From the NCBI GenBank assembly GCA_023807065.1, contig JAJJLU010001011.1:1-12004 (forward strand): 12,004 bases of DNA. The letters are read 5' to 3'. A program made the translations under genes and the position numbers. The notes beneath the pieces are model-generated. The model did not search any database. It was not told the origin of the DNA and saw nothing but the letters and a program-made list of their open reading frames with translations. The first letter of the stretch is position 1. Every line of letters starts with the position of its first letter. This document shows positions 1 to 8,600 of the stretch, piece by piece. This DNA comes from Isotricha intestinalis (lineage: Eukaryota; Ciliophora; Litostomatea; Vestibuliferida; Isotrichidae).

Positions 1-1
1 A

Positions 2-130
2 AGAAGTTATTCAAGTACAAATTATAATACTCCAGATCATTTTAAACAAGAAATAATATCAGATATAATTTCAAATATTAAATTAACAAATCAAAAATTA
101 AAATTAAATTTTAAACAAAACATAGTATAA
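2..130 (+). CDS. C-terminal fragment of an unidentified protein (5' end outside window)
   Basis: The frame starting at base 2 is open for 42 codons and ends with TAA at 128-130; the other two forward frames hit stops early. The visible peptide begins R-S-Y-S-S-T-N-Y-N-T-P-D-H and ends L-N-F-K-Q-N-I-V. It has a mixed, protein-like composition rather than the K/N/I monotony of neighbouring non-coding DNA. It is too short to assign a family. The next gene on the same strand starts only 63 bp downstream. Openness of this length could arise by chance in such A+T-rich DNA at a rate of a few percent, so confidence is moderate. Confidence 0.5.
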   Translation, partial: RSYSSTNYNTPDHFKQEIISDIISNIKLTNQKLKLNFKQNIV

Positions 131-193
131 ACAAATTATGAATAAAATAATTAAAATATTAAAATAAATATTTTTAAAATAATTATAATTATA

Positions 194-655
194 ATGGATA
201 ATTTTTTTTCTTCTTTATATGAATTTGATTTTGATATTGTAATGAATAAATTAAATTTATCAAATAAAAAATTTTTTTCAATTCATGAAACAAAAATGGT
301 TTTATTTTATTTAACAGGAAAAAAAATTAAAAAACTCGAAATTATGCAAAAATTAAATGAACATTATTCAAAAAAAAAAATAATTGAAATAGATAAAGAT
401 AATTTAAAATATTTATTTGATAAATATTCTCAAACTGTAAATTTAAAAGATATTATAAATTCATTTTATAATTTTTTAAGAGGAAATAATCATAATATTA
501 CAGAAATTTCTTTAGATAATTTTATTGAAAAAATTAAATCCATTAAACCTAATTTATCAAATGAACTAATTACACAAATTTATTCATATATAATAAAAGA
601 AAATAATCATATCAATTATAAAAATATATCAAATATAATAAAATCAATTAAATAA
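194..655 (+). CDS. Small protein with degenerate EF-hands (calmodulin-superfamily, possibly EFCAB11-like)
   Basis: A 153-residue protein whose hydrophobic pattern fits four EF-hand units. The first loop-like segment is residues 21-32 (N-L-S-N-K-K-F-F-S-I-H-E), with loop-position-8 Phe, position-9 Ser and position-12 Glu. Further units can be placed near 59-70, 98-109 and 133-144. Acidic oxygen ligands are mostly missing, so strong calcium binding is unlikely. The run F-F-S-I-H-E-T-K-M-V-L-F-Y-L-T-G-K-K resembles the second half of an EF-hand followed by the linker seen in EFCAB11-type proteins; that resemblance is from memory. The ATG at 194 is the first in frame after the in-frame TAA at 152-154, and the stop is TAA. 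It could instead be another calmodulin-like or centrin-like subunit. The EF-hand-like fold is fairly likely; the subfamily is tentative. Confidence 0.6.
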   Translation: MDNFFSSLYEFDFDIVMNKLNLSNKKFFSIHETKMVLFYLTGKKIKKLEIMQKLNEHYSKKKIIEIDKDNLKYLFDKYSQTVNLKDIINSFYNFLRGNNHNITEISLDNFIEKIKSIKPNLSNELITQIYSYIIKENNHINYKNISNIIKSIK

Positions 656-682
656 AATAAATTTAATAAAATAAAATCAAAA

Positions 683-726
683 TAAGTAATTTTCCTTTTA
701 ATAAAAAAGGTAAAAAAATTTACTTA
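683..726. repeat. Imperfect inverted repeat (hairpin) downstream of the EF-hand-like gene
   Basis: The outer arms TAAGTAA (683-689) and TTACTTA (720-726) are perfect reverse complements. Inside them, CCTTTT (694-699) pairs with AAAAGG (705-710), and the flanking T-run pairs with the A-run. This gives an interrupted stem of roughly 17 bp with a short AATAA-type loop. It begins 28 bp after the TAA stop and would probably be in the 3' UTR of the transcript. It may simply reflect A/T richness, although the G/C-containing pairs make it better than the background. Confidence 0.4.
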
Positions 727-773
727 AAAAAAGTAAAAAAAGAATTGAATTAAATGAATTAACATTCCTTATT

Positions 774-860
774 AAAACTTTAAAAAACACTTTAAAAAAT
801 TATCATGAATAAAACCCTTTAAAAAAAAATAAAATCCCTTAAAAAAATGAAAACCTACCT
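774..860. repeat. Degenerate short tandem-like repeat patch
   Basis: Successive units of the form AAAAC(C)CTTTAAAAAA recur with variation: AAAACTTTAAAAAA, CACTTTAAAAAA, AAAACCCTTTAAAAAAAAA and AAAATCCCTTAAAAAAA, ending in AAAACCTACC. Unit length drifts between about 12 and 20 bp. No function is apparent. Confidence 0.35.
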
Positions 861-1199
861 TTGCCTGTTTTTTGTAAAAAAAACTGCTGAATTCTTTAAA
901 AATATGATTCATGGATATATTATGGAAGAACATATAAGGGAATAATAAAGAATTTAGATTACATAGAATTGGAAAAGAAAAAAACTAATGTAAAAGAATT
1001 AATTCAAAAATATGTTGATAATATTTTTAATGCTTGGATGTGTGTGTTACTAGAGGAGAAAGTTATAAAAGAAAAAACACTTATCATAGTTTTAGTGAAG
1101 GAATTAATTTATGTAATAAATTTAATTCAAATGATTATCTTTATGTTATAGGAAGGATTTGATATTGATTCAATAAGATCAATTCTAAAGTTATATTAA
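847..1199 (+). pseudogene. Possible small spliced gene or decayed gene relic
   Basis: This segment is visibly richer in G and C than its flanks. One forward frame is stop-free from 900 to 1148 but has no ATG until 1038. It ends in TAG at 1149-1151, which coincides with the end of a plausible 39-nt intron, GTAATA (from 1113) to TTATAG (to 1151). Splicing it out would join the frame to 1152-1199, ending in TAA. An ATG at 847 opens a separate 32-codon frame to 945; a GT at 874 and an AG ending at 938 could connect it in frame, giving about 82 residues in all. A second frame across 1037-1157 is also open. I recognise no domain. Frame switching and missing start codons equally suit a decayed gene. 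Confidence 0.25.
1113..1151 (+). other. Candidate 39-nt intron
   Basis: The sequence begins GTAATAAAT and ends GTTATAG, and its size is close to that of the well-supported 40-nt intron at 3707-3746. It is a multiple of three and carries an in-frame TAG as its last codon, so retention would terminate translation. It depends on the uncertain small gene around it. Confidence 0.3.
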
Positions 1200-1658
1200 A
1201 ATGTAATTGAAAAATAATATAAATATTTTATTTTATTGTTGTTCAAAAGGTTTTTTTAAAGTTTATGTTTTAAAAAAAATTTTTTTGCAGATTTTATATA
1301 ATGATAATTAGAATTATTTCTTAATTATCTTCTTTTATTTCTTCAAAAAAAAGATAAATCTTTAATTAAATTAAATAATTTTAAAATATAATTAAAACAC
1401 AATATTTTATATATTATTATGATTCAAATAATAATAGAGAAATATTAATTTCTTATATAATCATATAAAACTACTAAATAAAACCTATTCTACAATACAA
1501 ATTTATTTATATTATATATAAATGAATAAAAAAATTGCAAAAAAAAATCAAATAGTCTAAAAACATAAATATTAATTCTTCCTAAATAAAAACTTCTAAT
1601 ATTAATAATCCTGATTATCAAATAAATGAAAAAAATAAAAGTTAAAAAACAAAAAAAT

Positions 1659-3218
1659 TCAATTTTTCATATTTTGAGTAATTAAGTGTTGATTTCTTTT
1701 CATCATAGTTTTAAATTCTTCATAACTAATTTGTCCATCTCCATTAATATCAACATCTTTAATAATATCATTAACTAATTTATTACATTCATCATTATCA
1801 TAATTTAATCCTAAAATTTCTTTAATTTCATCAGGAGATAAAAAACCAGAATGATCTTTATCAAAATAATGAAAAGCATATTTTAAATTTTTTTCAGTGA
1901 CTAAATTTTCATAATTAACAGTAGCTCTTAGAAATTCTTCAATAGAAATTTGACCAGATTTATCTTGATCAATAGTTTCCATAATTTCATTAAATTCATT
2001 ATCATTTAAATTATCTGCAAAAAATTTTTTGTATCCTTTTTTTAATTCTTCTTTTGATAATAAGCCTTCTCCACTTTCATCTAATTCTTTAAATATTTCT
2101 GTTAATTTTTGTATCATTTTTGTATTTGACATTTGATGAACTATAAATGCAATTGAAGCTTGATGTAATTTTTGTTTGGAAGAAAAATTTTGTAAACAAT
2201 TTTTAAGTGAAATTTTATTTATATTATTTATATTATTATTATTTTCATTTTTCTTATTTAATGTATTTTTTACTATAAAAGGATGTTTTAAAGCTTCTTG
2301 TGCTGTAATTCTTTTATTTGGTTTTTTTTGTAATAATTTTTTTAATAAATCTTTAGCATCATTACTAATATTATTCCAATCATCACCATTTAATTTATAA
2401 TCACTTTTTAAAATTTTTTGGAAAATTTCATTATTATTTCTTCCATCAAAAGGAGGATAACCAACTAATAAAATATACAAAATAATTCCACAAGACCATA
2501 AATCACATTCAAAACCATAATGTCCTTTTAAAATTTCAGGAGCAACATAATATGGACTTCCTGTTTTTTTATTTAGATAGTAACCTTTTTTTAAAAAAGT
2601 TGCAGTTCCAAAATCTATTAATTTTATTTCTAAATCATTATTATTTGTCATCATCATATTTTCTGGTTTTAAATCTCTATGAACAATTCCCATTTGATTT
2701 AAATATGAAACACAAGAAAATATTTGTTTCATTATTATTGCAGTTTTATTTTCATCATAATTTTGCATATTATATATTTTTTCATATAATTCTCCTCCTG
2801 AAACATATTCCATTATAAAATACCAAAATTGTTCATTTGAAAAATATTCATATATTTTTAATATATTTGGATGATCTAATTTACGTAAAATATATATTTC
2901 ATTTAGAAAATTTTTATTGTTATTTATATTGTTTTTTTTATTCACTATTTTCATTGCGAAAGTTCTTCCTGTTGATCTTTGTTTTACTCTAACTACTTTT
3001 CCAAATGATCCTTCTCCTATTGTTTCTAAAGGAATATAATATTTTAGTATATCTCCTTTATTTTCATTTACTAACATTTCTGAATATATTAATATTTCTT
3101 CTTCTTCTTTTCCACTTAAATTTATTTGATTTAATGATAATTTACGAGAATTTAATTCTATATTTTTTTCTCGAGATTCATTTATTATTGTATTGTTTTT
3201 TTGACATGTACATCCCAT
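1659..3218 (-). CDS. Calcium-dependent protein kinase (CDPK), N-terminally acylated
   Basis: A serine/threonine kinase fused to a calmodulin-like regulatory domain, 519 residues, a typical CDPK length. The N-terminus M-G-C-T-C fits N-myristoylation at Gly2 with palmitoylation at Cys3/Cys5, implying membrane anchoring. The kinase domain spans about 60-315: glycine loop G-E-G-S-F-G-K-V (68-75), Lys90, alpha-C Glu107, catalytic HRDLKPEN (180-187), DFG (202-204), activation segment G-S-P-Y-Y-V-A-P-E (220-228). An Asn-rich linker and the junction/autoinhibitory region follow (about 320-375). Four canonical EF-hand loops lie at 380-391, 417-428, 453-464 and 490-501, all with Asp at position 1 and Glu at position 12. 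All catalytic residues are present, so it should be active and calcium-switched. The stop is TGA. CDPKs are a known family of plants, ciliates and apicomplexans and are absent from animals and fungi, which supports a ciliate origin. Confidence 0.97.
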   Translation of the reverse strand: MGCTCQKNNTIINESREKNIELNSRKLSLNQINLSGKEEEEILIYSEMLVNENKGDILKYYIPLETIGEGSFGKVVRVKQRSTGRTFAMKIVNKKNNINNNKNFLNEIYILRKLDHPNILKIYEYFSNEQFWYFIMEYVSGGELYEKIYNMQNYDENKTAIIMKQIFSCVSYLNQMGIVHRDLKPENMMMTNNNDLEIKLIDFGTATFLKKGYYLNKKTGSPYYVAPEILKGHYGFECDLWSCGIILYILLVGYPPFDGRNNNEIFQKILKSDYKLNGDDWNNISNDAKDLLKKLLQKKPNKRITAQEALKHPFIVKNTLNKKNENNNNINNINKISLKNCLQNFSSKQKLHQASIAFIVHQMSNTKMIQKLTEIFKELDESGEGLLSKEELKKGYKKFFADNLNDNEFNEIMETIDQDKSGQISIEEFLRATVNYENLVTEKNLKYAFHYFDKDHSGFLSPDEIKEILGLNYDNDECNKLVNDIIKDVDINGDGQISYEEFKTMMKRNQHLITQNMKN

Positions 3219-3522
3219 TTTTTTTTTTAATTTTTTTTAAATTACTTTTTTATGGATTTTATTATAATTCATTTTAAAGATTTTTTTTCTTGTTGATAAA
3301 TATAAATATATTAAAATAAACATTAAAAAAATTGATATTTAAATATATTAAATATTTGATAATAATATTTATATTTAAGATTCAAAAAAATGTTTTTTTC
3401 TCAAAAAAAAATATAAAATTTTCTGAATGACAAAAAAAATATATTTTTGATTTGAAAAAATGTTTTGAAAGAAAAAAGAATCTACTTGTCATAAAGACTA
3501 AGTTTCTCAAAATAATTTTTAA
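3219..3522. other. Intergenic region upstream of the CDPK gene
   Basis: This 304-bp gap separates the CDPK start from the stop codon of the next minus-strand gene and must hold the CDPK promoter. It is A+T-rich with long T runs next to the start codon. A core AAAAAATGTTTT occurs near 3385 and near 3456. No recognisable promoter element or RNA gene is visible. Confidence 0.5.
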
Positions 3523-4273
3523 TTAATCTATAATCATATTATCATATTCATACAGAATAGTAGAATCACTAATAACATCCATAGAAATATCATCAGGACT
3601 ACATAAAATTTGATTACATGAATTAACTTTAATATTAAGTATAAATAAATCTCTTTCAAAATTATCTTTATAACTTTTCATTTTATCATATGAAATAATA
3701 GAATTTCTAAAAAAAAAAATTAAAAAAATTATAAAACAATAATTACCTTTTATTAGGAATTAATTTTAAATCAACATCAAAAAATTTTCTTGCAGTTTTT
3801 TCAATTTCAATAGCATTAGAAATTATTTTTCCTCTTATTTTTTCATCTCTTGAAAAATCATGAATATCATATTCAATATTATTTATAAAACTACTATAAT
3901 TAGTTTCATTAATATCATCTTCTGATAAATCACTTATATATTGATCATAATATGGTAATTTACTTAATTCTAAATTTATTGAAGACATTTCTAAATCTTC
4001 TTCTTTATTTAAATTTTCTTTTTCTATTATTTCTAAATTTTTAAAATCATTTTCAACTTCTTTTAATTCCATTAATATTAAATTTTCATATGATAAATTT
4101 TCTGATGATTCTTTTGATTTTTTTGAAAAATAATTTTTTACTATTTTTTTTTCTTCATTAAATATTATTGATGGTCTGTTTGTCATTGTTAAGTAATTTC
4201 GAGGTTTTAGAAATTCAGTTTTTTTACTTTTATTATTTTTTATTTCTGTTTTTTCTCTTTTTTCGTTTTCCAT
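3523..4273 (-). CDS. Unrecognised acidic/charged protein, two exons (4273-3747 and 3706-3523)
   Basis: I do not recognise this gene. Exon 1 runs from ATG (4273-4271) to 3747. Read without splicing, it would stop at a TAA that is part of the intron's own GTAA. Removing the 40-nt intron 3707-3746 joins AG|A into an Arg codon and continues the frame for 60 more codons to TAA at 3525-3523, giving 236 residues. The first 60 or so residues are Lys/Glu/Asn-rich and likely disordered. They include R-N-Y-L-T-M-T-N-R-P-S-I-I-F, a possible short conserved motif. The middle is acidic. The second exon adds a Cys-containing tail (S-C-N-Q-I-L-C-S-P-D-D). No signal peptide or membrane segment is seen. The frame also stays open for 30 codons above the ATG, to a TAA at 4366-4364, without another ATG. 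All genes from here to the telomere share this strand. Confidence 0.8.
3707..3746 (-). other. 40-nt spliceosomal intron in the unrecognised gene
   Basis: On the minus strand the intron starts GTAATTATTG and ends with eleven T followed by AG. It interrupts an Arg codon after its second base. Its length is not a multiple of three, and retention gives an immediate in-frame TAA at the 5' splice site. The downstream frame (3705-3523) is open for 60 codons with coding-like composition, which is the main support. GT-AG boundaries, tiny size and the T-rich 3' end fit ciliate introns. Confidence 0.8.
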
Positions 4274-4691
4274 TTTTTTTAAAGGAAATTTTGAAAAGGC
4301 TTCTAGAATTTTTTTAAATTGATATTTATAATGTTTATCAAATTTTTTAAATATTTCAATATTTTATTATCGGATTTATTTTTTTTATTAATAATATATA
4401 TATAAATTGTAATGTATTTTATTTAAAGGTTTTTTATTTTTTTGTAGTTTATGTTTGATTATTATATTTAGTAAAAATTAATTAAGAAATAAATTATTTG
4501 GTATATAAAATAATAATAATAAATGTTTGATTTTAATCAACATGTTTTTTAAAAATTTTTAAAGTTTAAATATTAATTATACCTTATTTTACTTTAATTT
4601 CATTTACATTATTTTTTTTATTGTTTCTTATTTTATTTAAATAAATTGTAAAATTTAATTTATTAATTTTCAATATAATAAATAAATAAAA
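4274..4691. other. Intergenic region between the unrecognised gene and the Myb gene
   Basis: This 418-bp gap lies between the unrecognised gene's start and the Myb gene's stop. Bases 4274-4363 form an ATG-less open extension of the downstream gene's frame on the minus strand (I-E-I-F-K-K-F-D-K-H-Y-K-Y-Q-F-K-K-I near its start), which could be 5' UTR or missed coding sequence. Bases 4364-4691 are A+T-rich and show no gene, RNA or clear motif. Confidence 0.45.
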
Positions 4692-5567
4692 TTACAAATG
4701 AATAAAATTATCAAAAATATCACTTCCTTTTCTGTTTCTTTGTTCATTTCCAAATAAATAATTATCTTCAACAAATAAAGTATTATCTTTTTCATTACAA
4801 TCATAAAGATATTCTTTTTCTTTTAAATTACTTTCAATTTCAAAATGAATAAGAAAAGGATCAAATTGATTTTTCCTTTTTTTTCCAAAGAAATGTTTTT
4901 TATCACTTTCACTTATTGTAGAATTAATTTCATTATTTTGAAAATGAAAACTATTATCTTTATAATTAAAATTTAATATTTTCTTATTTTTTTCTTTGGA
5001 AATATTAAAAATTTTATTGTTTGAATTATTTACTTGATTTATTAATTGATCTTCATTAATATCTTTCTTTATATTTTTTCCTAACTTTTTATTACTTTTA
5101 TTTATATTGTCATTTAAATTTGAAAAATTAGAAAGAAAATTTAAAAATTTTTCTTTTTGTTCTAAACTGATTTTTCCATTAATTTTATTTTTTTCTTTTT
5201 TTTCATTTCCATATAATAAATTAAAAAAATATTTAATAGAAAATTTTTCATTATCATTAATTAAAGATAAAGTAGAATTTTTATCATTAACATTATCATT
5301 ATAATTATAATTTATTTTTTTTAAGGATAAATTTTTTTTTATTCTTAAAAAAAATTTTTGAGCATGAGATCTTGCTTGAGTACTTGATCTTGTTTTAATT
5401 ATTTTTTGTACTTTTTTCCATTCATTTCCATATTCTAAAATAGCTTCTATAAATTTATTATGTTCTTCTTCTTTCCATCTTCCTGAATTAAATTTAATTT
5501 TTGATTCATTTGTTTTTTTTATATTTATTGATTCATTATTTTTTGAAAAAATGTTTTTTTCATTCAT
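4692..5567 (-). CDS. Single-repeat Myb protein of the SHAQKYF class (putative transcription factor)
   Basis: A 291-residue protein with one Myb/SANT DNA-binding repeat at about residues 28-78. Helix 1 begins G-R-W-K-E-E-E-H-N-K-F, with Trp31 as the first core tryptophan. Trp50 (Y-G-N-E-W-K-K-V) is the second. The recognition helix ends with the hallmark S-H-A-Q-K-F-F (67-73), preceded by T-R-S-S-T-Q-A-R. This class is best known from plant CCA1/RVE and MYB1R factors and also occurs in protists, where it binds DNA as a single repeat; nuclear location is expected. The remaining 210 or so residues are Asn/Lys-rich, likely disordered, and carry basic patches such as G-K-K-R-K-N (a possible nuclear localisation signal). 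The ATG is preceded by A+T-rich leader sequence and the stop is TAA. It lies only 98 bp downstream of the Dicer stop on the same strand. The target genes cannot be inferred. Confidence 0.9.
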   Translation of the reverse strand: MNEKNIFSKNNESINIKKTNESKIKFNSGRWKEEEHNKFIEAILEYGNEWKKVQKIIKTRSSTQARSHAQKFFLRIKKNLSLKKINYNYNDNVNDKNSTLSLINDNEKFSIKYFFNLLYGNEKKEKNKINGKISLEQKEKFLNFLSNFSNLNDNINKSNKKLGKNIKKDINEDQLINQVNNSNNKIFNISKEKNKKILNFNYKDNSFHFQNNEINSTISESDKKHFFGKKRKNQFDPFLIHFEIESNLKEKEYLYDCNEKDNTLFVEDNYLFGNEQRNRKGSDIFDNFIHL

Positions 5568-5665
5568 TATATTTTTCCTTTTTTTTGTATTTAGTTTATA
5601 TTTTTTTTTTAAGTATTTATTTATTTTAATTTTTACTATTTAAATATTAAAAAAATTATTTTAAA

Positions 5666-8600
5666 TTAATTATGTATTTCTTTATATGTAATTCCAATGT
5701 AATCCATAACTTTTTTTAATTCTAATTTAGATTCATTTAATCTTAAACCTAATCTTCGATCAACTTCTTTGCAAATTTTTTTAAAAATTTGTAAAGCATT
5801 TTTTTGTGCTTTTTTAATAGTACTTCTATTATAAGCAATATTTTCAGAATAAATAATATATTTATCAATAATTAATTGATATTCATAATTTTTATTTTCT
5901 CTATATTTCTTATTTTTATCTCCATATTTAATAATAATTCTATTACCTCCATTTTCTTTTATTCTTTTAAAAATTTGTTTTCTTTTTTGATATTCTTGTA
6001 AAATTTCAACTTTAGGATGTTCAGTATAAGTATCTTTAGTTGCATTATTTAATAAATAAACATTAAGAATATCTTTTAAGATATCAAAAGTTTTTTCTAT
6101 ATTTCCAGAATCAACAAAAATTGCTCCTATATAAGAGTGGAATAATTCACATAAAATTATAACAAATTCTTCATCAATAATTTCATCTTCTGGAATTTTA
6201 AATTTATCTTTTTGTGAATTCCAAACAGTTTTTAATTTTTTAATATAATTATCAACATCATTTTTAATTCCACTTGAATTTTTTAATAAACATTGATGTA
6301 AATTTAAATTAATTGCCATAAGAGAAATCATATGATGATTAATTCCACAAATTCTCATTTTATGTAAAGATTCTTCAGAATCATGTTTATTATTTTCATA
6401 TACAAAAATTGAAACAAATAATTCTACTATTGCTTCTCCTAAAAATGCTAATCTTTGATATGATTTATTTACATAATTATTTCCTTTTTCTATATTTTCT
6501 TCTGTTAATGATGATGGATGTGTCATTGCTTGATATACTAATTCTTTATTTTTAAAATTATATTTTTTATTTTCTAAGATTACTTCAAAAAATTTTTCTC
6601 TTTGATTTTCTTTAAATTTACATTTAGGATTTAATAAATTTTTTATTGAATTTTCTGTTATTTTACTTATATTTTCCTTATATTCTGATATTAAAATATT
6701 TGATTCTTTTAAAAAAATTGAAGTAAAATTGAATGATTCTTCAATTGAAAAATTATTAAATAAAGATGTATTATAACATAAAGCAGTAATACTTTCTATT
6801 ATATCTGCTAATGTTTTTGTATAAATAAATCTAAAAGTTTCATTTGATTCTATTTCTATTTTATTTTCTATTATATCTTTTATTATTTCTCTATTTATTG
6901 GTAATGACTTTTCCATTGATATTCCTTCTTTATTTCCTATATATTCTATTTCTATTGTTGTTCTGTCTGTTTTTAATTCTTCTATATTTTCATCTATATT
7001 TTTTATTTCCATTTTTTGATATTTTGTTATTTTCTTTTCTTCTTCGTTTGATTTTTTTTTTTCTTCTTCTTTATTTTCTCTTTCTTTTTCTTTCTTTATT
7101 AAATCTAATTCAATTTCTTCATTTAATTTCCTTTTGTGATTATAACAATTTTTAGTAAATGATCTATTATAAGAAATATCAAAAATTAAACTTTCATCAT
7201 TTGTAAAACCAGGAATTTTAACTCTTTTAATAGTAATTGGAGAAGTGAAAATTAAATCTTGTAAACTTAAATTCTTTGCTTTTTCAAATAAATTTTGATT
7301 ATTTTCAATTAATCTTCTTTTACTAAATAATAAATCTCTATTATCTCTTGGAAATTTAACATATAATTCAACACTTGATAAAAACTTTAAAATAGCATCT
7401 CCTAAAAATTCTAATCTTTCATAATTATTTATTTCTAAAGTTGTTCTTGAATTAAAACATTGAATAACTAATTTAATATCAATTTGATTAAAAGAGGAAA
7501 AGCTTTTAGAAAATTTATTTAATAAAATATTGGTGTTATAATAATAAATAAGTGAATTTTGAATTTTAAATAATATTATTGGAAATAAAGTAAAAATATA
7601 TAATTGATCTATTGTTGCAAAAGTAATTTTTTGTAAAATTTCATCAGGAAAAAAATGGAATTTTTTAAAAAATTGAAATTTTGAAAATTTCTTTGCAACT
7701 TTTCCTAAATGAGATAAATTAATTTTATATCTCATAAATCTCATATTATAATCTAAAGTTAAACATTTTTTAAAATCATGATTAGTAGAAACTAAAATAC
7801 CATAATTATATAAATAATATTTTTGATAAGTAGGATTTTTAAAATGTAAATGATTTAATTTATCAATATGTCTTGTTGCTTTAATATCTTTTCCTGAATA
7901 ATTCATAATAATTAATTTAGAAAAATTAAATAAATTTCTACATAAATCTCCAGGTTCAACTTTAAATTCTTCATCTTTTTCTTCTATATTTTCTAATATT
8001 TCATTTAATTTTTCTGTTTCTTCTTCTAAATAAGTTTCATCTTCTTTATTTAATAATTTTTGTATTTCTTCTTCTTTTTTTAAATGAAGTTCTAAAAAAC
8101 TACTATATGAATAAATATCTTTTATTACACTTTCATAACATTTATTTATATATGAATAATCTATTTCATATGTTTCTTTTTCTTTGTTATATTGTATTAA
8201 AGATATTTTTATTAAATGATTTTGATAATTTAATACACTTGTATTATAATTTTTTAAATGCTGTTTTATACTTAAATATTCTAAATCATATTTTTCAAAA
8301 AAAGATTTTAATTTATTAAATAAATTTTCTTTTAAAAATAATTTTTCACAAAAATCAAATTTTTTATTATAAATAGCATAATAAAAAAATAATTCTGCAT
8401 CAGTTGAAACAAATAAAGAATAAACATAGAAAAAATTAATTAAATGAATTTTATCTTTTGGAATTTTAATTTTAATAACCTTGTTAATAGAAAAATTAAT
8501 TTTTGAATAAACAGTATAAGGAATTTTATTTTTATTTTTAAACCAATTAGGAATATCATCTTCATCTTGAACCATTAATTTAGAATTAAAATAATATAAT

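Larger units (their letters stand above)
656..1658. other. 1-kb intergenic region between convergent genes
   Basis: This is the longest gap in the window, lying between the 3' ends of the EF-hand-like gene (+) and the kinase gene (-). It contains a hairpin (683-726), a patch of degenerate A-tract/CTTT repeats (about 774-860), and a segment at about 847-1290 with visibly more G and C, described separately. From about 1291 to 1658 I see only A+T-rich sequence with short palindromes and no supportable gene. The expected polyadenylation regions of both flanking genes must lie here, but no consensus can be assigned. Confidence 0.6.

Noticed and set aside
125..193. Possible intron joining the 2-130 fragment to the EF-hand-like gene (GTATAA at 125)
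   Set aside because: No AG acceptor occurs before the EF-hand-like ATG, and the stop codons and in-frame ATG fit two separate genes.
969..1151. A 60-codon frame treated as a stand-alone gene
   Set aside because: Its first codon is TTG, not ATG, and no ATG occurs until 1038. It is kept only as part of the uncertain 847-1199 locus.
2176..3277. Three plus-strand open frames (2176-2400, 2552-2818, 3005-3277)
   Set aside because: They lie antisense to the CDPK or its start, are dominated by Phe/Leu/Ile from reading A-rich coding sequence backward, and show no domain.
4620..4695. Possible intron at the 3' end of the Myb gene (GTAATTTT just at the stop)
   Set aside because: The nearest AG is about 65 nt away, longer than the supported intron, and the following sequence gives no convincing frame.
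5107..8319. Plus-strand open frames opposite the Myb and Dicer genes (5107-5304, 6844-7155, 8107-8319)
   Set aside because: These are antisense shadows of secure genes. The hydrophobic, membrane-like composition at 6844-7155 is only the complement of Lys/Glu-rich codons.
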